A stretch of 64,000 nucleotides of DNA from an uncultured Sediminibacterium sp. (GTDB lineage: Bacteria > Bacteroidota > Bacteroidia > Chitinophagales > Chitinophagaceae), in assembly GCF_946481145.1 (NCBI RefSeq), contig NZ_CAMLMJ010000004.1, forward strand, positions 1 through 64,000. The letters are read 5' to 3'. Below are positions 1 through 10,576 of this stretch, piece after piece; positions within the stretch are counted from its first letter, which is position 1, and each line of letters opens with the position of its first letter. The notes under the pieces are model-generated. The model was not told the DNA's origin. It did not search any database and saw only the letters and a program-made list of their open reading frames with translations. The translations under genes and the position numbers were made by a program.

Positions 1-1945
<1,945 letters not shown>

Positions 1946-2083
1946 ATAAATGAAAACCGGTTTTGATACGATAAAAATTTGGGGAGAATGGTGAGATTCT
2001 CTTAACGTACAATCGGCTCATTCATCATTCAAACGTCAATGATAAAAATGTCCACCCGCTAATTGGCCCAAAAATAAGGATGG

Positions 2084-2114
2084 CAAAGGTAGGAAATAGG
2101 CAGGCAATTGCAAA
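2084..2114 (-). promoter_or_regulatory. Predicted rpoB promoter (Bacteroidota type)
   Basis: On the minus strand a TACCTTTG -7 element (2084-2091) is preceded by TTTG (2111-2114) with a 19-nt spacer, matching the Bacteroidetes housekeeping consensus TTG-N17-23-TAnnTTTG. It leaves a leader of about 130-140 nt before the rpoB ATG. The same -7 octamer occurs before rplK and before the tuf/tRNA cluster. Confidence 0.7.
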
Positions 2115-2150
2115 AACAAATTTATTCGTGAACGGTCCATGGTAAATGGG

Positions 2151-2362
2151 GAGTGAGTGGTGAGTAGTCAGTAGTGAGTAAAGATATGATTATCAATATA
2201 TTAGGAACTTATAAAGGTAACAGCCTACATACAAAACCCTGCGAAATCTCTGCGTTCCCCTTTCCCTGCGGTGAATTTACTCGAAAGTTCACCGCAGAGA
2301 GCGAGAGGTAACGGAGTTTACGCAAGGTTATAATCAAGCATCACTCAGTACTGTCTACTCAC
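2151..2362. repeat. Nested inverted repeat between pepO and rpoB
   Basis: The outer arms are arrays of GTGAGT/GTAGTGAG-like units at 2151-2179 and their complement at 2341-2362. An inner pair, roughly 2248-2274 and 2288-2316, can pair through CTGCGGTGAA and TTCACCGCAG. The right outer arm ends four bases before the pepO stop codon. It probably acts as a 3' hairpin for pepO. No gene is visible in 1946-2366 apart from this and the rpoB promoter. Confidence 0.6.
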
Positions 2363-2366
2363 TTTC

Positions 2367-4388
2367 TTACCAGATTCTCGCCCGCTGTTCGGCCGCACGG
2401 AAGAGCTTGTTTTTCTCAGTAACTCCAAACGCCTTGTAAAATGGCTCGAAATTGGCCAGAGGGCCGTTTACCCTGAACTCTTCAGGACTATGCGGGTCGG
2501 TGGTAATACGGGTACGCATGCTCTCGGGGCGGTCAACTAAACGCCAAACCTGTGCATAGCCAAGGAAAAAGCGCTGATCTGGGGTAAAACCGTCTATTTT
2601 TTCGTCACCCTGACCTTGTTTGGTCATTTTAAAGGCATCATAGGCGATGGCAAGGCCTCCGATATCTGCCAGGTTCTCTCCCAATGTAAGCGCGCCATTT
2701 ACATGCATGCTATCTAGTACCGTGTAGGCATTGTACTGCTCCACTACCCCTTTGGCCTTGGCATTGAACTTTTCGCCATCGGTTTTGGTCCACCAGTCGG
2801 TGAGGTTACCTAGCGCATCATATTGACGGCCCTGGTCATCGAACCCATGGGTCATTTCGTGGCCAATTACCATACCAATAGCACCATAGTTGATGGCATC
2901 ATCTGCTTTCAGCTCAAAGAAAGGGAACTGAAGAATACCTGCCGGGAATACGATTTCATTGAATGTAGGATTATAATAAGCGTTTACGGTTGGAGCGGTC
3001 ATACCCCACTCTGTCTTATCTACCGCTTTACCAATCTTGTCGATACTTTCTTTGTAATCATGTTTGGCAATATTGCGCATGTTGTTATAGAAATCATTAC
3101 GGCTGATTGTTACATCATCATAAGACTTCCACTTATCAGGATAGCCAATCTTTTTCATTATGGCAGATAATTTCTCCTGGGCTTTCTGTTTTGTTGTATC
3201 GCTCATCCAGTCTAGTTGAGTGATGCGTTTATTGAAAGCCGTCTGCAGGTTATTCACCAATTCATCCATTCGTTTTTTGGCATCAGCTGGGAAATATTTT
3301 TCTACAAAGAGTTGACCCAGTAAATCTTTCAGCCCATCATCGGTACGACTCACCATTTTCTTCCAGCGGGCTTCCTGTGTTTTGGCACCGGAGAATAATT
3401 TGTTGAACGAAAAACGTTCATCCACAAATGCCTTGCTCAGAAGTGAAGCATTGGACGCGATATAATCGTAACGTACTTTACTTTTCCATGCCTCAATCGG
3501 CTCACTGGCCAATAAACTGCTTAATGCTTTGTAATAGCCGGGCTGACTCACATTCACACTATCTGTTTTGATACCCATTTTCTGCAAAGCACTGCTCCAG
3601 CCTATATTAGGAGAAATTTTTTCCAGGTCGGTTACCGACATTTTATTGTAGTTGCGGATAGGATCGCGCAGTTCAACCGGGGCAAGGTGAGACTTAGCAA
3701 TTGCTGTTTCAAGTTTAAGTATTGCCTCAGCTTGTTGTGCAGCTTGTTCTTTTTGTACCCCTGTGAGTACAAAATAGTTGGTGATATGCTCCAGGAATTT
3801 CTGGCGCTGCATTACCGTTGTAGAATCGTTTTTAGTATAGTAGTCTTTCTCGGGTAAGCTCAACCCTGTCTGGTAAAGACTGAGTATATTTTTGCTGCTG
3901 TTTCTTTCATCAGCTCCTATATAAATACCGATCAGGTCACCATCACCTTCCATATAACTTTCTGCAAGCAGACTAACCAGTTCTTTATAATCTTTTACCG
4001 CATCAATTTTTGCCAGCATAGGTTTCAATGGATCATAACCAGCTTTTTCGATTGCTGCTGAATCCATTCCACTTGCATAGAAGTCGCCAACCTTCTGTTC
4101 AGCACTGCCGGCTTTGTGATCTGTTTTGGCAGACAGTTCATCCAATATAGTCCTGAGTTTTTTCAGGTTCTCATCGTAAAGGGTATAAAAACTACCCCAC
4201 CCGCTCTGGTCATCGGGTATCACACTGTTTTTGATCCAGGTGCCGTTGGCATACATGAAAAAGTTGTCGGCAGGATTAACGGTAGTATCCATACCAGCCG
4301 TATCAAAATAATCTTTTGAATCTGTATTGGTTTTACAAGCAGCAATTAAAAGTGTTGCGCCAGCTAAAACGGACATGATTTTCTTCAT
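2367..4388 (-). CDS. pepO: M13 family zinc endopeptidase, lipoprotein (PepO/neprilysin-like)
   Basis: 673-residue secreted metallo-endopeptidase. The N-terminus MKKIMSVLAGATLLIAAC is a lipoprotein signal with lipobox LIAAC, so the enzyme is probably anchored to a membrane and faces the periplasm or outside. The zinc site is VIGHEMTHGFDDQG (HExxH) in the C-terminal third, followed by the third ligand in ENLADIGG; the NAYYNP substrate-binding motif is also present. The C-terminus RARIW resembles the family CxxW ending with Cys replaced. Length is normal for M13. The gene stands alone on the minus strand, followed by a hairpin-forming repeat. Known M13 enzymes cut oligopeptides; the substrate here is unknown. 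Confidence 0.94.
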   Translation of the reverse strand: MKKIMSVLAGATLLIAACKTNTDSKDYFDTAGMDTTVNPADNFFMYANGTWIKNSVIPDDQSGWGSFYTLYDENLKKLRTILDELSAKTDHKAGSAEQKVGDFYASGMDSAAIEKAGYDPLKPMLAKIDAVKDYKELVSLLAESYMEGDGDLIGIYIGADERNSSKNILSLYQTGLSLPEKDYYTKNDSTTVMQRQKFLEHITNYFVLTGVQKEQAAQQAEAILKLETAIAKSHLAPVELRDPIRNYNKMSVTDLEKISPNIGWSSALQKMGIKTDSVNVSQPGYYKALSSLLASEPIEAWKSKVRYDYIASNASLLSKAFVDERFSFNKLFSGAKTQEARWKKMVSRTDDGLKDLLGQLFVEKYFPADAKKRMDELVNNLQTAFNKRITQLDWMSDTTKQKAQEKLSAIMKKIGYPDKWKSYDDVTISRNDFYNNMRNIAKHDYKESIDKIGKAVDKTEWGMTAPTVNAYYNPTFNEIVFPAGILQFPFFELKADDAINYGAIGMVIGHEMTHGFDDQGRQYDALGNLTDWWTKTDGEKFNAKAKGVVEQYNAYTVLDSMHVNGALTLGENLADIGGLAIAYDAFKMTKQGQGDEKIDGFTPDQRFFLGYAQVWRLVDRPESMRTRITTDPHSPEEFRVNGPLANFEPFYKAFGVTEKNKLFRAAEQRARIW

Positions 4389-4497
4389 AGCAAAATTTTA
4401 GTGTGTTAAATATGGGAAATTATTACTGAGAAGCAAAACCGTTTAACATATTGGGAATAGAAAGTGTACAATCAATTTCCTGTTAATTACTGAGCCT

Positions 4498-4531
4498 AAC
4501 ATTTGGAAAGTTCCGAAACTTTCCAAATGTT
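4498..4531. repeat. Perfect 15-bp palindrome, copy 1 of a dispersed family
   Basis: AACATTTGGAAAGTT (4498-4512), four-base loop, then its exact complement (4517-4531). The same stem with a different loop occurs at 44780-44813, and a diverged copy at 46617-46650. It lies in the 363-bp gap upstream of the 4752 gene; apart from this and the array at 4613-4645 nothing else is seen in the gap. Confidence 0.85.
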
Positions 4532-4612
4532 GCACCGAGGCAATTCAGTCAATGATTTGAAAAAAATTATTACACACCCATTTTACATTATTGCTTTTCT
4601 TGAAATCCCCCA

Positions 4613-4645
4613 TCGGACTTCGGACTCCCGGACTCCCGGACTTTC
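4613..4645. repeat. CGGACTTCC/CGGACTCCC array, left arm
   Basis: Tandem 9-bp units of the type CGGACTCCC. The complementary array lies at 5484-5513, so the gene between them (4752-5483) is bracketed by inverted arms. Other members of this family are at 34838-34893, 36829-36862 and 37100-37133. Confidence 0.75.
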
Positions 4646-4751
4646 TCATCCCCCCTCTGATCACATATTCATGTGAATTCCATCATAAATTAGTTATGGC
4701 TGTAACTATTATCCCCACCAATCGTAAACATGGAAACCATTATTAAACTCT

Positions 4752-5483
4752 ATGACAACAGAACTACAACAATTACAAAAACAGATTACCTGGATGCGCT
4801 GGTATATTTTTATCAGTGCCGGTGTACTGATCACGGTCTTACTTTTTGCATTCACAGAACCTGAGCAAACCATGGGTATCATCAGGGCAAAAGGCATCAT
4901 CATTGAAGACGGCAGCGGACGGGACAGAATATTGATCGGCTCCCCTATTCCCTACTCAAAAGATCGTGTTAGAAACGATACCGCTTTGGTTAGAAAATAT
5001 TGGGCTAAAGAATATGGCAACCCCAATCAGTATATGGAATGGTATAAAAACTATTACCATGGTGCAGAAGGCATTGTGGTGATGAATGAAAACGGTTTCG
5101 ACCGTGTATTATTAGGCGATAAACTGGCCGACCCCAATATTGGCAAAAGAATGTTCCAGAGTGCCGGCATTTTATGGAACGATAAAGAAGGCTGGGAACT
5201 CGGTGGCGCCGGAGTAAACACCACAAAAGAAGGCAAATCAAGATCTGTTATGGGTGTGGATGATAAAGAAGGCGAAGCCGTTCACATCGTAGCGCTGGAA
5301 GACGGCACCAAAGGATTGATGATTGCCGGCGAAAACGGCAACCTGCTGATCGGCATGTCTAAAAAAGACGGCGGATGGTTCCAAAACAAAGAAGCTTTTA
5401 CCGGTATAAAATATTTCGATAAAAAAGGCAAACTGGTATGGCAGCAAAAGATGAATGGTCAGGATAGAAAGAGGGGAAAATAA
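4752..5483 (+). CDS. Membrane-anchored protein of unknown function with repeated beta-strand motifs
   Basis: 243 residues. A short cytoplasmic start (MTTELQQLQKQITWMRW) leads into one transmembrane segment (about residues 18-36). The rest is a soluble domain with recurring patterns that each end in (I/L)xG after a D/N-G-x-x-(R/L) turn: IEDGSGRDRILIG, MNENGFDRVLLG, GENGNLLIG. This suggests a repetitive beta fold. No catalytic motif is recognised and I do not assign a function. The stop codon is followed immediately by a repeat array complementary to one upstream of the gene. The start is the first ATG after the AACTCT leader; no Shine-Dalgarno is visible, as usual for the phylum. Confidence 0.7.
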   Translation: MTTELQQLQKQITWMRWYIFISAGVLITVLLFAFTEPEQTMGIIRAKGIIIEDGSGRDRILIGSPIPYSKDRVRNDTALVRKYWAKEYGNPNQYMEWYKNYYHGAEGIVVMNENGFDRVLLGDKLADPNIGKRMFQSAGILWNDKEGWELGGAGVNTTKEGKSRSVMGVDDKEGEAVHIVALEDGTKGLMIAGENGNLLIGMSKKDGGWFQNKEAFTGIKYFDKKGKLVWQQKMNGQDRKRGK

Positions 5484-5513
5484 GTCCGGGAGTCCGAAAG
5501 TCCGAAGTCCGAC
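5484..5513. repeat. Complementary arm of the CGGACT array
   Basis: GTCCGGGAGTCCGAAAGTCC-type array beginning at the base after the TAA stop of the 4752-5483 gene. It is the reverse complement of the array at 4613-4645, so the gene is flanked by two facing arms about 840 bp apart. It may also form local transcript structure at the gene's 3' end. Confidence 0.75.
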
Positions 5514-5540
5514 GGGGTGAGGGGAATAATAAACGAGTCA

Positions 5541-5580
5541 CTTCCTTATTCCTTATTTCTTATTCCATATTTCTTATCCC
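5541..5580. repeat. TTCCTTATTTCTTATTCC simple array
   Basis: Low-complexity array of TTCCTTATT/TCTTATTCC units overlapping the last codons and stop of the M1 peptidase (its last residues YGIRNKE are encoded by it). Other copies: 10091-10132, 10421-10497, 39077-39165 and 42859-42920. Confidence 0.7.
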
Positions 5581-7207
5581 CTCTCCCCACTTCCATCAAC
5601 ACCCATTTATCCGGGTCAATTAAAACATCCATTGGCGAGGCATTAACAGGAAGCGTAAACTCAACCGATTTTTCTTTCAGTTCAATTACTTTCCTGATGG
5701 CATTCGTTTTACCTGGCAACTGAACAGCTATTGGTATGGGCATTGAAAACAAACTGCCATCATTCTGCACCTGCTCCAACTTTATCTTCAGCTCTTTCTT
5801 TGACTCATTGTATTCCCATGTACTCCTGATCTTTAATGTACCTGGCTTGTATAACCATTGATCAAAAAATTGTTTCAAATCCTTGCCAGATACAGCTTCC
5901 ATTACAGCACGAAAATCGGCAGTGGTGCAATTTCGGTTCATATACTTTTCATAATACTGGCGTATCCCTTTCCAGAACAGTTCATCGCCCAGCATACCAC
6001 GCAGCATGTGAAGTATCCAACTCCCTTTTTGATAGGTTTGAGAACTGGTCACTTTATTCATATCAGTGAGGTTATCGTGTACAATACGGTAACCTGGATT
6101 TTTGGCATAAAAATCATCTACACGCTTTTTACTATCTGCAAGTCCTTTCATGAATTCATCATGCCCATACTGGTGTTCTATAAAAAGCAGGGTAAAATAA
6201 GTGGCAAAGCCTTCACTCAGCCAAACATCATCCCAATCAGATTCAGTAACTGCATTGCCAAACCATTGGTGGGCTATTTCATGAATAATGACATTACGCC
6301 AGCGTTCATTGCGATCACCTACTACAGAACCCTCGCTGTACAATATAGCAGAAGCTGCTTCCATGCCGCCGCTTACACTGTTAGATTGAATATTTGCCAG
6401 CTTTTCATACGCAAATGGACCAACACGGTCGCTGTAAAAAGCCAGTACTTTTTTGGTGGGTTCTGCATAATCATAAAATCCAGCATCACGATCCTGTTGG
6501 TATACCCAGCTTTGAATGGATTTGTGGTCAAACTCATCCACATACTGAACCGCAAACCTCGCAACACCCAATACATATAACCAGGGAGCAATGGGCACTG
6601 ATTGTTTCCAGTGGGTCATTCGCTTACCATTGGACAAACTTGTTTCTTCTATTTTTAATCCATTAGAGACAACCTGATAATGCGCTGGGGCGGTCACTAA
6701 AAACTCACAGGTAGCTTTATCATAAGGATGATCAACCAGGGGCAACCAGTTTCTTCCTTTATCCGGCCAGTCGTCGCTGAAAAAACTACGATCACCATAT
6801 TTATTATTGGCAATTTTTAATCCGCTGGCGGGCACTCCATGATAACTTATCACATATCTGCTTTGCTGGTCTTTTTGTGAAGCACTGGGTAAACTGATAT
6901 ACAGCGCATTGTTTTCATGTTTAAAAGACAAAGCTTTTCCACCCGATTGTACCTTTTCTACAATCATTCCTTTATTACCTAATGATGCAGCTGCTTTAAT
7001 CAGATCGAAGCGCAAAACTGTTACGCCGGTTGAAAGGTATTTTACATCAATCGATGCCTCACTGAATATTTCATCTGTTGAATCGGATAGACTGATTTTA
7101 AATGCATAATGGAGTATATCAATGCTATGGTCTTTGGGATAATTATCTGCGGTTGCAATTAAAGGGAGGGCAAAGCAAATAAGCAGATAGCTGATAAAAC
7201 GCATCAT
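5546..7207 (-). CDS. M1 family zinc aminopeptidase, secreted
   Basis: 553 residues. The signal peptide is MMRFISYLLICFALPLIATA. The gluzincin core is intact: VSGGMEAASA (exopeptidase GxMEN-like loop, with Asn replaced by Ala), the zinc motif HEIAHQWFGN, and the downstream glutamate in LSEGFATYF. It is much shorter than 850-residue PepN because it has only the N-terminal beta and catalytic domains plus a short C-terminal part. It follows the M24 aminopeptidase gene with a 2-bp gap, so the two exported peptidases probably form an operon for peptide use. The last residues are encoded by a TTCCTTATT repeat array, so the natural C-terminus has been replaced or extended by repeat sequence. Confidence 0.93.
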   Translation of the reverse strand: MMRFISYLLICFALPLIATADNYPKDHSIDILHYAFKISLSDSTDEIFSEASIDVKYLSTGVTVLRFDLIKAAASLGNKGMIVEKVQSGGKALSFKHENNALYISLPSASQKDQQSRYVISYHGVPASGLKIANNKYGDRSFFSDDWPDKGRNWLPLVDHPYDKATCEFLVTAPAHYQVVSNGLKIEETSLSNGKRMTHWKQSVPIAPWLYVLGVARFAVQYVDEFDHKSIQSWVYQQDRDAGFYDYAEPTKKVLAFYSDRVGPFAYEKLANIQSNSVSGGMEAASAILYSEGSVVGDRNERWRNVIIHEIAHQWFGNAVTESDWDDVWLSEGFATYFTLLFIEHQYGHDEFMKGLADSKKRVDDFYAKNPGYRIVHDNLTDMNKVTSSQTYQKGSWILHMLRGMLGDELFWKGIRQYYEKYMNRNCTTADFRAVMEAVSGKDLKQFFDQWLYKPGTLKIRSTWEYNESKKELKIKLEQVQNDGSLFSMPIPIAVQLPGKTNAIRKVIELKEKSVEFTLPVNASPMDVLIDPDKWVLMEVGRGDKKYGIRNKE

Positions 7208-7209
7208 GG

Positions 7210-8667
7210 TTATTTTTTTAGGGGTAATGAAAGAGCAGGACGAATTTCTATCAGTCCTTTTTCTCTAATTGTGGCTTCTACCTCTTCTAGTTTAGAAGGA
7301 ACAAAACCGCTTAGGTTTTCAACACCATCTGCCGTAACCAGCGCCACGTCTTCAATGCGTATATACAATCGCTCCGGGTGAATCCAGATCATGGGGTCAA
7401 TGGTAAAGACCATACCGGCTTTTAGTGGAACACCACGCACATTGCCTACATCATGTACGGCCATGCCAACTGGGTGTTGAAAATGTCCCCTGAATTTTAA
7501 CCCATCCTGTACTGCTTTAAGGTGTTCAGGTTTTACAAAGGTTTTTCCAACCAGGTATTGTTGCATGTCTTTCGCTGCATTATCTAATACTTCATCAGCA
7601 GTTACACCGGGTTTTATATAACGAAACAAAGCATCCCGGTAGGCCACAATAAAATTGTAGAGCTCTTTCTGTTCAGCATTAAATTTTCCGTTCACTGGCC
7701 AAATACGTGTAACATCGCTTGAATAATATTTATAGTCAGGCGCATAATCCATCAATACCAGGTCACCGTCTTTCAATACATCTGTTTTATGAAAATAATG
7801 ACCCATGTATGCATTGGTGCCCCCACCAATAATAGAGGGATAAGCATCTCCCCTTGCACCATGCAGGTAAAACATATACTTGGCTGCTGCATCTAACTGG
7901 TATTCGTATACACCTGGATAAGTTGAACGCATGGCTTCCATGATACCCAATCCTGCAATTTGTGTGGCTTTGCGTATCACAGCTATTTCTTCCGCACTTT
8001 TAATGAGTCGCATGGTATCCAGAATGGGCGAAAAGTCATTGATTTCAAACTGCGGAAATTGTGCTTTTATTTTTTGAATAAAGGCAGCTTCTCTGGTGGT
8101 AGAATTATACCATGGGTTAGCAGCAGCCCTGGACTGTGCATATAGTAATTCATCCCGGCTGTCGTTGCCAATTTCTGCAGGACTAAACTCCGTAAATAAT
8201 TTTGGAGCCGGGGGTCTTATTAGTCCTGTACCCACCAGATCTGCAGATAAAAATTCAATAGCTTTTACCTGTTGAATACCAGTTAACTGTTTTACCAGTT
8301 CAGCATCTTCGGCAGACAATACCTTACCCTGGTTCTTCTCAGTAGCTTCATCGCGGTGAGGCAGGTATAAAGTGGCTGATCTATTTGAACCGCGTAATAA
8401 AAGGTATGCATGCGGCGATTCTATTCCGGTTAGGTAAAAGAAATTATTGGCCTGGCGAAACACTGTAAAGCCGGGTATCCCGCCAAAGCCTTGCAATAAG
8501 GCAACAGATTTATTACCAATTGCGTTATATACACTATTTCTTCTGCGGGCAAATTCTTCTTTGGAGAAATCCGTTTGATAATGTGGGTTATCCTGTGCAG
8601 TTAACCCGGATAACAATACCAAATTGAATAAAAGAACCAATGTAGAAAAAACTCGAATCATGTGCAT
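7210..8667 (-). CDS. Secreted Xaa-Pro aminopeptidase (M24B)
   Basis: 485 residues. A signal peptide (MIRVFSTLVLLFNLVLLSG) is followed by a creatinase/prolidase N-terminal domain and a pita-bread catalytic domain. Metal ligands visible: Asp in LMDYAPD, Asp in SSDVTRIW, His in GMAVHDVG, and the last Glu in IRIEDVALVT. The fourth ligand, Glu in the usual TIEPG, is here TIDPM (Asp for Glu), a conservative change that may define a subfamily. A second in-frame ATG two codons downstream (8661) is an equally good start. It is the first gene of a two-gene operon with the M1 aminopeptidase. Release of N-terminal residues before proline outside the cytoplasm is inferred from the family. Confidence 0.92.
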   Translation of the reverse strand: MHMIRVFSTLVLLFNLVLLSGLTAQDNPHYQTDFSKEEFARRRNSVYNAIGNKSVALLQGFGGIPGFTVFRQANNFFYLTGIESPHAYLLLRGSNRSATLYLPHRDEATEKNQGKVLSAEDAELVKQLTGIQQVKAIEFLSADLVGTGLIRPPAPKLFTEFSPAEIGNDSRDELLYAQSRAAANPWYNSTTREAAFIQKIKAQFPQFEINDFSPILDTMRLIKSAEEIAVIRKATQIAGLGIMEAMRSTYPGVYEYQLDAAAKYMFYLHGARGDAYPSIIGGGTNAYMGHYFHKTDVLKDGDLVLMDYAPDYKYYSSDVTRIWPVNGKFNAEQKELYNFIVAYRDALFRYIKPGVTADEVLDNAAKDMQQYLVGKTFVKPEHLKAVQDGLKFRGHFQHPVGMAVHDVGNVRGVPLKAGMVFTIDPMIWIHPERLYIRIEDVALVTADGVENLSGFVPSKLEEVEATIREKGLIEIRPALSLPLKK

Positions 8668-8881
8668 TAATTTATGTTTGGCATTTGCTGTAGAACAATG
8701 CCTGGAATTATATAGAATGCAGTACTAATAGCTCAACCTACTGCTGCTTATGCAATCTAAGATTTTTAAAGGGTATTTTTTACCCTTACATTCTAAATAA
8801 ATGAAGACAGAAGGCTCATGGTATAATTTGAAGTTTTTCTAAAGGAGTAATTCTGGCAATCTGCTAGTAGTGCGGAGGATA

Positions 8882-8940
8882 GAACGCAGATCTTCATGAT
8901 TTTCAAGATCTATCATGATAAATCTTGAAAATCCGTGTTC
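8882..8940. repeat. Degenerate palindrome, left of higBA
   Basis: The left arm (8882-8909) and 12-base loop (8910-8921) match the perfect palindrome at 10187-10254. The right arm is shortened by about nine bases. Both copies are followed by TATTAATAGCA. The pair brackets the HigBA toxin-antitoxin genes. The 417-bp gap 8668-9084 otherwise shows nothing recognisable. Confidence 0.8.
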
Positions 8941-9084
8941 TATTAATAGCAAGTAATGGATAAACTGCAATCAACTATTTCTTTATTCAACCAATTTTAG
9001 AAATCTAAATTCACTTGCCTGCATCTTTTTCCAGAGCAGCAATGTCTAAGTTTATAAACATTTGTAAGAAATCAATTTCTATTA

Positions 9085-9522
9085 TCAGCAACTCGCCAAT
9101 TTTTGCTTCACGATTGTCTTCTTAGCGTTTATCTGTACCGGCACCACTAATGCATAGGGTCTGTTAAATGCTTCCTGTGAAACTTTGAAATAGTCTGCCA
9201 GTTTTCTAATAACATCTTTTGAAAGCCCTTTTTTATAATGGAGAATGTCTGATACATACCCCTTACTTATTCCGAGAATTTCAACCATATTTTTTGCTTT
9301 CAGGTTATGCTCTTTCATAAAAGATTGAATTAACTCAACAGGATCAAGACTAGTAGTTGAAAGACGAGAAGCATCCCAGGTTTCGATGAGCAGTGTTAAT
9401 AAGGCAATTTCATCTTTGGTATTGCGATCTTTTGCTCCGGAGAATACAAGTTCTTCCAATACGTTACAATAAGTATTGTATTGACTTTTACTGGTGATGA
9501 CTTTATATTTTAGTGTTTCCAT
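9085..9522 (-). CDS. higA: HigA-type antitoxin with XRE helix-turn-helix
   Basis: 145 residues. The N-terminal ~60 residues form an all-helical antitoxin region. The C-terminal half holds a Cro/C1-type helix-turn-helix (MKEHNLKAKNMVEILGISKG, then YVSDILHYKKG), which normally binds the operon's own promoter. It lies 11 bp downstream of the HigB-like toxin gene, in the toxin-first order typical of higBA, so it should neutralise the toxin and repress the operon. Assignment is from domain pattern and gene pair. Confidence 0.85.
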   Translation of the reverse strand: METLKYKVITSKSQYNTYCNVLEELVFSGAKDRNTKDEIALLTLLIETWDASRLSTTSLDPVELIQSFMKEHNLKAKNMVEILGISKGYVSDILHYKKGLSKDVIRKLADYFKVSQEAFNRPYALVVPVQINAKKTIVKQKLASC

Positions 9523-9533
9523 GATTTATATTT

Positions 9534-9866
9534 TTAGTAATTACTGATTGTATATTGTTCTCCTGCTTTGCAAAGCTTATCGTATTCAGCATGTGTTCCT
9601 ATCCAGCAAATAAAAAGATGCACCTGTGTATCACCAAATGCATATTTGGCAATTAGCCGGTATTTATTTCCCCCAATATCAAATACTACTCTGCTCGTTC
9701 CCTTCCCTAATAAATCTGCGCTACCAAAACTACATTTGATATCTTCGGGAATAACCCAATCTGCAAATTTCAATTTGTATAGCCATTCATCAAATGAAAT
9801 ACGGCTAAGTGCATTTTCCTTTTTATAACATTCAATTGTTTCCCTTCTTATCAAATGTATTTTCAT
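9534..9866 (-). CDS. higB: HigB-type mRNA interferase toxin
   Basis: 110 residues from the ATG at 9866 (MKIHLIRRETIECY); an open frame extends 22 codons further upstream but does not look like the family. The core fits the HigB/RelE-like fold: basic N-terminus, GNKYRLIAKYAFGDTQVHLF beta strands and WIGTHAEYDK near the C-terminus. HigB cleaves translated mRNA on the ribosome and is held inactive by HigA, encoded 11 bp downstream. The module is flanked on both sides by copies of the same palindrome (8882-8940, 10187-10254), suggesting it came in, or is held, as a unit. Confidence 0.87.
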   Translation of the reverse strand: MKIHLIRRETIECYKKENALSRISFDEWLYKLKFADWVIPEDIKCSFGSADLLGKGTSRVVFDIGGNKYRLIAKYAFGDTQVHLFICWIGTHAEYDKLCKAGEQYTISNY

Positions 9867-10090
9867 AACAAAAGTATATATTATTTTTATAAAAGTTCTC
9901 CTTTTGTGAACATTTTTATCCACAAATGCCATAAATATAACTAGCTAACAAAGCACTACCCAGACATATCCGACTAAACTCGGCTTGAAGGAAACTTATT
10001 AATATTAACTACGTGAGAGGCGAATTTTAAAGCACTAAGTTCACTCAAGCAAAGCATACCTGCATCTTCCCCCCCCACTACTCCATCCAT

Positions 10091-10132
10091 ACTTCCTTAT
10101 TCCTTATTTCTTATTCCTTATTTCTTATTTCT
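10091..10132. repeat. TTCCTTATTTCTTATTCC simple array
   Basis: Same array family as 5541-5580. It lies in the ~700-bp gap between higB and the LytS gene; that gap consists mainly of this array, the palindrome at 10187-10254 and a second array at 10421-10497. Confidence 0.65.
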
Positions 10133-10186
10133 CTTCATTTCTGTCTGGAGAATTTTACCCGCGAGCTCTAGGTTTCGCGTATGATG

Positions 10187-10254
10187 GAACACAGATTATC
10201 ATGATTTTCAAGATCTATCATGATAAATCTTGAAAATCATGATAATCTGTGTTC
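10187..10254. repeat. Perfect 28-bp-arm palindrome, right of higBA
   Basis: The left arm 10187-10214 begins GAACACAGATTATCATGATT and is exactly complementary to the right arm 10227-10254, around a 12-base loop (10215-10226). The loop is identical to that of the degenerate copy at 8882-8940. Confidence 0.9.
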
Positions 10255-10420
10255 TATTAATAGCAGTTAGTGCATTTACGGTAACCCAATATTTCTTTAA
10301 GCAACTGACTTTAAATTTTCTCCCCTCTATTATTATATTAAAAGCAGAAAGTCTATAACAAGCACCCATCAAGGCTTGTAGCTTGCAGCTTGAAGCCAAT
10401 TTCCTCCGGACAGCAATGAT

Positions 10421-10497
10421 TTCTCATTCCTTATTTCTTATTCCTCATTTCTTATTTCTTATTCCTTATTCCTCATTTCTCATTTCTCATTCCTTCT
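10421..10497. repeat. TTCCTTATTTCTTATTCC simple array
   Basis: Longest copy of the family in the window (about 77 bp), ending 80 bp before the LytS start. Just before it a short AGCTTGTAGCTTGCAGCTTG-type stretch (10373-10393) belongs to another array family. Confidence 0.65.
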
Positions 10498-10576
10498 CCT
10501 CCGCACTCAACCATCATTATACCGCACTCTGCTTATTTGATTCGGTTTATTGGGCACATTATTGTTGTTTTACGGT

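Noticed and set aside
5858..6580. 240-codon open frame opposite the M1 peptidase
   Set aside because: It lies wholly antisense to a well-conserved gene and its translation has no recognisable features.
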